Origin: Theobroma cacao
Taxonomy: Eukaryota; Streptophyta; Magnoliopsida; Malvales; Malvaceae
Assembly: GCF_000208745.1 (NCBI RefSeq)
Contig: NC_030856.1
Span: 2,564,105-2,628,104 of the forward strand
Length of the DNA: 64,000 nt
Direction: 5' to 3'
Shown: piece by piece, positions 60,040 through 64,000 of the stretch
How positions within the stretch are numbered: position 1 is the stretch's first letter
How the letters are laid out: the number at the start of each line of letters is the position of its first letter
The notes under the pieces: generated by a model
What the model was told of the DNA's origin: nothing
Database searches by the model: none
Seen by the model: only the letters and a program-made list of their open reading frames with translations
Translations under genes and position numbers: made by a program

Positions 60040-60193
60040 GTTTTTGACTACCATGTTAAGTTTGCTTGCGCTTCTGTTATCTGCTTTAGATTCATTTCAA
60101 CCAAGTTGTAGATCCATGGCGGAGGTAATTCCATACGGGGCAGTAAGTAACATCGTGTTGAGTTTCCTGGCAAGTCCCATCCTCTTGCCATAA
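60040..60193 (+). pseudogene. NBS-LRR N-terminal relic
   Basis: Sequence around ATG 60116 matches the leader and start of the resistance-type gene at 62351: ATTTCAACCAAGTTGTAGATCCATGGCGG in 60091-60121 and a near-identical stretch in 62330-62356. It encodes MAEVIPYGAVSNIVLSFLA and then hits a stop at 60191. The rest of the coiled coil and NB-ARC is missing. It marks a lost tandem copy. Confidence 0.7.
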
Positions 60194-62350
60194 TAACACT
60201 TCCTCAAAAGCCAAGCAGCGTCCTTAATAGAACATCCGAGAGAGAATCAGTCAAAGTTTATTAATTATCTACACCTACTCTCGTCCTATTGTAGCTGGGA
60301 CTCAATCAAAGGAAAGAGAATAAAGTTAATTAGTTAAAATATGAAGTTAATTTTATATTAATTAGTTAAAATTTTCTTTAACAGAATATATTCATCATTA
60401 TTTTTTATGTAAAGAAAATTAATCAAAAATACTTTTTTAGTGACAATACAATCTTCATTAATGGTGACATTAATATTATATTCAATTTAACCATAAATAA
60501 AAAATATTCAAAAAAATTTTGAGAATCTTCCTAATAATTTGATAAATTCAATTTTCGTATTAGAATTAATTCTTTCCGTAACAGTCATAAAGTAAAAGAT
60601 ACTTTTTTATTTTTTGAAAGAGTAAAAGATACTTTGATTAAGAAACAAACCAATAAATCAGTGTCCCACTGGTAGAAAAAGAAAGAAAAGAAGTGCTTGG
60701 TGCTGACAATTTCAAAGTGTGGACCCACAATCACGTGTTCCTTGGGGAAAAAGACAATTTTCAAAAGTTTCCTACAGACTGACATCCACAAAAGTCCCAT
60801 CCTCTTTCCATCACACTTCCTGGAAACATAAGCAGAACATCTGACAGAGAATCATCGAAGTGTATTAATTTTCTATACCTACTCTTATCACTTGATCGTC
60901 ATACAGTTACCATTTAAGCATCTTCTTCTATCATCTGCGCTATCCTAAGAGTTTGCTTGATTTCTGCATGCCTTGCTTTTCTTTGAACTCAACAAAACCC
61001 ACTTTTCTATTTTATTTTCCCACTTTTCTTTTAGCTTAAAGAAGAAAAGCATCTCTGTTGTTTAACTCTGAAAAAAAAAAAACATTTGATCTCTTAAATT
61101 ACTTTTGTTTGATCCTTGTTAGCTACTTTTCCTTTCTTTAATTATGGTTTTACGGTCTCCGGAGTTGGTGAAGTAATTCCATTTCAATTGAGGTAAGCTT
61201 CAATTAAACATATTTTATTTTTTTATGTGTTTAATTTCTCTTATCATTTATGAATTTGACTTCTTTTTATAAATTTATTAATCTATTATAAATTTTCATA
61301 TTTCTATCCATTGTTTATCGACATTTATGGCTATTTTGGGAAAGTATTTTTAAGTAATTTACGCATGACCAGTGACAAGAATTTCTACATCTGTAGCATT
61401 TTCAATTTTCAAGTTGGTCGATCAACAATCCGTTCTCTTGCGATCCTCATTTTCATAAAGGTAAGGTACTTTGCAAACATTTTGTAATTGTTTTTGTCTC
61501 TCTGCTAAACTTTTTACTCTTCAAAATTAAAATTAGGTAGATTTTTATTTTATGAATGTTGCAAGTGATCTTTAATTAAAATATATAACATGTTTTAATA
61601 ATTTAAGATTTCGGAGTTTGAGATATTAATACTAATTGTTACTAACAGTAATTTTTTTTTTTAAAAAAAGAAAAGATGAGGCCAGTAGTTTCATAAGGTA
61701 AAAGATTTGAGCCCTCGTCCTCCACTAAGGACTTGAAATTGAATGAGAAAAAGACGTTTATAATTTTTAAAAAAATATTAAAGATTATTAATAACTAATT
61801 AGAGAAATATCATGGGGGCAGAATCAAATAAAAATATGAATAATTGCAATGGTAGCCTGTTTCAATTTTTGGCCTTGATCTTCTGAACACACAAACCAAA
61901 ATATATTCCAGTAGATAGATTTTCAAGTCTAAGATTAATTATGAAAACACACGTTTGCAATTTGCATTGAATATTCCTATAAAAAATATTAAAAAATATT
62001 CTTAAGCTTCTTTTTATTGTTTCTTTTGTTTTTTTTTTTTACATTTTTTGGTACAATTATTTGTTTTTTATTTCTTAAAAAGTTAAGTGAGAAGTAAATG
62101 ACAAAAAAGTGGAATCCTAATTAATTAAAAAAGAGTAAAAAAATAAATAAATGGTAAAATTATATTAAAACTAAAAAGATCCATTTCATTATTTAGAATA
62201 TTATATATATAATGTATGCAAAACTTATTTTGATTTCTTCATTCAAACGTGCTAATCAGGCCAAGTCCACTAAGTCTTTCATTATCGTGTTGATCTGCTT
62301 ACATTTTCTCGTTATCTGCTACAGATTCATTTTAACCAAGTTGTAGATCC
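60194..62350. other. Spacer and leader region of the NBS-LRR gene
   Basis: 60160-60300 and 60780-60900 share diverged repeats (GTCCCATCCTCTT, then AGAGAATCA and TATTAATT). 61860-62290 matches the germin-pseudogene flank at 53836-55160. Possible leader-exon donors (GAG|GTAAGC near 61191 and AAG|GTAAGG near 61460) could belong to the gene at 62351, but this is not certain. Confidence 0.5.
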
Positions 62351-64000
62351 ATGGCGGTATCATTTTTATACGAGATGGTCGGTAACATGTTGTCCAATTT
62401 CGTGTCCGATTTTGTGTCCAATACTGTGTCAGGTGCTGGGCAACGACTTTGCTTGATTTTCAAGCGGGACGAGGATCTGGAGAAGATTCGAGATACTCTC
62501 ACCACTGTAAAAGAGTTCAGTCTTGATGCTGAGGAGAAGCAAGAGAGCGACCCTGCCTTGAAAAAGTCGATAATTGAGGTGCAAGATGTTGTTTACGATG
62601 CAGACGACTTATTGGACGAAATTGACTATGAAATCCTGGGCGAGAAGGTGCGTGCTCGGGAACAGGAACCTGGGGTGCATGCTCGGAAAAAGGTACGCAA
62701 ATTAATTTCATCTTTTGAGATGGGCCCTAAAATTAAGGAAATTAGAGGGAGGCTGGACAAGGCTGCGGCAGTCATTTCTACGTTTAACTTGAGGAAGAGA
62801 GTTGCAGAACAGGATAAGAAAGCTAAGTGTATTTACAGGGAGACTGCTTCAAAGGTGAGGTCGGAAATAATAGGGCGAGAAAAAGATAAAGGTGAAATTA
62901 TAAAATTATTGTTGCAGGAGCAAAATGATCATGGTGACAGCATCTCTATTGTTGCCATTGTTGGGTTTGGAGGTTTGGGAAAGACCTCGCTCGCCCAATT
63001 GGTGTATAATGATGCAGAAGTAGAAAGTTACTTTCAGAGACGAATATGGGTGTGTGTTTCTGAAGAATTTAATGTTGGTATAATTTTTAAAAAAATCTTG
63101 GAGTCTCTTGAAGGTGATAAAGTGAATGACTTGTGTCTAGATATTTACGTAGACAAGCTTCAAGAAAAATTAAAAGGGAAGAAATATTTACTTGTGTTAG
63201 ACGATGTGTGGAATGAAAATAATTTAGAGTGGGATAAATTTTCACAATATCTAGTGTTTGGTGCTTCCGGAAGCAAAATTCTTGTGACTACTCGTAATAA
63301 GACAGTTTCATCTACTATGGGGGTGCACGATCCTTACCTTTTAAAAGGTCTCAATGAGGATCAATCTTGGGTTTTGTTTAAGCAGGTGGCATTTCAAGGA
63401 CAAGGCCAAATCGATACAGACCTTAGAGTAATTGGAGGAGATGTTGCACGAAAATGCAAAGGAGTTCCTCTTGTTCTCAAATGTTTGGGAGGTTTGATGA
63501 GACAAAAGCCTGATAAAAATTATTGGTCGTCTGTTCAAAAAAATGAAATTTGGAAGGTGCTAGAAAAAGATGATAGTATTTTCCCGGTGTTACAATTGAG
63601 TTACATTCACTTGCCAAGACATTTAAAACAATGTTTTGCTTTTTGTTCACTTTTCCCAAAAGACTTCAAGATATTTAAAGACAAGTTGATCCGATCATGG
63701 CAAGCACAAGGTTACATTCAATTAATGGAAAATGAGAATGTACAAGACATTGGTGAAGAATACTTTAATAATTTGCTGTCAAGATCATTTTTTCAAGAGG
63801 AGGAGAAAGATGCAGTTGGGAATATCATTTGTTGTAAAATGCATGACCTTATCCATGATCTTGCATTATCAGTTACAGGTCATCATTTTCATTGGATGAA
63901 AGATGAAAAAGAAAATATTTCAAAAAGAGTTCGACATGTGTCATCAGAAAAAAATTCCAAAGAAGTTGTTTTGACTTTGTTGGAAACAAAAGAGATAAGA
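62351..64000 (+). CDS. CC-NBS-LRR disease-resistance-type protein (5' part, cut by window edge)
   Basis: Open from ATG 62351 to the window edge without a stop (550 codons). Coiled-coil N-terminal domain with an EDVID-like block (VVYDADDLLDEIDYE, residues 80-94). The NB-ARC follows: P-loop GFGGLGKTSLAQL (from residue 205), kinase-2 KKYLLVLDDVW (about 277), RNBS-B GSKILVTTRN (about 306), GLPL-like CKGVPLVLKCLGG (about 369), RNBS-D CFAFCSLFPKDF and MHD motif KMHDL (about 496). LRRs should follow beyond the window. Trp after LDDV marks the CC class; overall it resembles the RGA/RPP13-like family of intracellular immune receptors that switch from ADP to ATP on effector recognition. No frameshift is seen. 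All ATPase motifs are intact, so it is likely functional. The 3' end cannot be judged. Confidence 0.93.
   Translation, partial: MAVSFLYEMVGNMLSNFVSDFVSNTVSGAGQRLCLIFKRDEDLEKIRDTLTTVKEFSLDAEEKQESDPALKKSIIEVQDVVYDADDLLDEIDYEILGEKVRAREQEPGVHARKKVRKLISSFEMGPKIKEIRGRLDKAAAVISTFNLRKRVAEQDKKAKCIYRETASKVRSEIIGREKDKGEIIKLLLQEQNDHGDSISIVAIVGFGGLGKTSLAQLVYNDAEVESYFQRRIWVCVSEEFNVGIIFKKILESLEGDKVNDLCLDIYVDKLQEKLKGKKYLLVLDDVWNENNLEWDKFSQYLVFGASGSKILVTTRNKTVSSTMGVHDPYLLKGLNEDQSWVLFKQVAFQGQGQIDTDLRVIGGDVARKCKGVPLVLKCLGGLMRQKPDKNYWSSVQKNEIWKVLEKDDSIFPVLQLSYIHLPRHLKQCFAFCSLFPKDFKIFKDKLIRSWQAQGYIQLMENENVQDIGEEYFNNLLSRSFFQEEEKDAVGNIICCKMHDLIHDLALSVTGHHFHWMKDEKENISKRVRHVSSEKNSKEVVLTLLETKEIR

Noticed and set aside
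1..64000. CRISPR arrays, operons, phage or bacterial features
   Set aside because: None seen; spliced genes, polyadenylation signals and plant families show nuclear plant DNA.

Overview
The window is nuclear DNA from a flowering plant, almost certainly a eudicot. It has AT-rich intergenic DNA, GT-AG introns, CDR1-type aspartic proteases, F-box/LRR genes, a CHX exchanger, a CC-NBS-LRR gene, germin-like genes, a nuclear tRNA-Gly(CCC), an LTR-retrotransposon relic, a LINE and an endogenous caulimovirid relic. Protein resemblance suggests Malvaceae, but only from memory and weakly. The sequence is a draft: a 165-base N gap (39555-39719) and single Ns at 18334, 30729, 33208 and 36255. The last two join exact repeats and look like unmerged contig ends.

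Region 1 (0.6-23.4 kb) is a tandem cluster of secreted aspartic proteases (659-2050, 11473-12864, frameshifted 20936-22332) interleaved with minus-strand F-box/LRR genes (2581-4149 coding but with a damaged tail; 5515-6910 dead; 8262-10309 broken, with a solo LTR in an intron). A unit made of the F-box promoter and leader plus a protease plus its 3' flank (about 10.6-13.55 kb) recurs at 17.07-23.4 kb, split by a 2.9-kb insertion whose empty site survives in the other copy. An intact intronless CHX cation/H+ exchanger (14457-16832) sits between the two copies.

Region 2 (23.5-35 kb) holds two conserved multi-exon genes: a 15-exon AP-5 complex subunit beta-like gene on the plus strand, and an 8-exon HD-ZIP IV-type START gene on the minus strand. 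The second shows no homeodomain and has a probable GC-AG intron.

Region 3 (35-43 kb) is AT-rich, with microsatellites, a 91-bp tandem array and diverged longer tandem repeats, and no convincing gene.

Region 4 (43-50.3 kb) holds a VUP-like vascular-related gene (plus), tRNA-Gly(CCC) (minus) and an 8-exon mitochondrial ETF alpha gene (minus).

Region 5 (50.5-62.3 kb) is repeat-rich: an endogenous pararetrovirus coat-protein relic, a germin-like gene without an in-frame ATG, a germin-like pseudogene and a further fragment, and a 5'-truncated LINE that splits a duplicated flank. Region 6 (62351 to the edge) is the 5' part of a CC-NBS-LRR resistance-type gene, with a dead N-terminal fragment of a relative at 60.1 kb.

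The genes are independent plant transcription units, not an operon. The theme is local duplication and decay of defence-related and F-box families beside single-copy housekeeping genes. I did not find a convincing new multi-gene system. The best leads are the homeodomain-less HD-ZIP IV-like protein, the DTGG aspartic proteases and the ACG-start germin-like gene.
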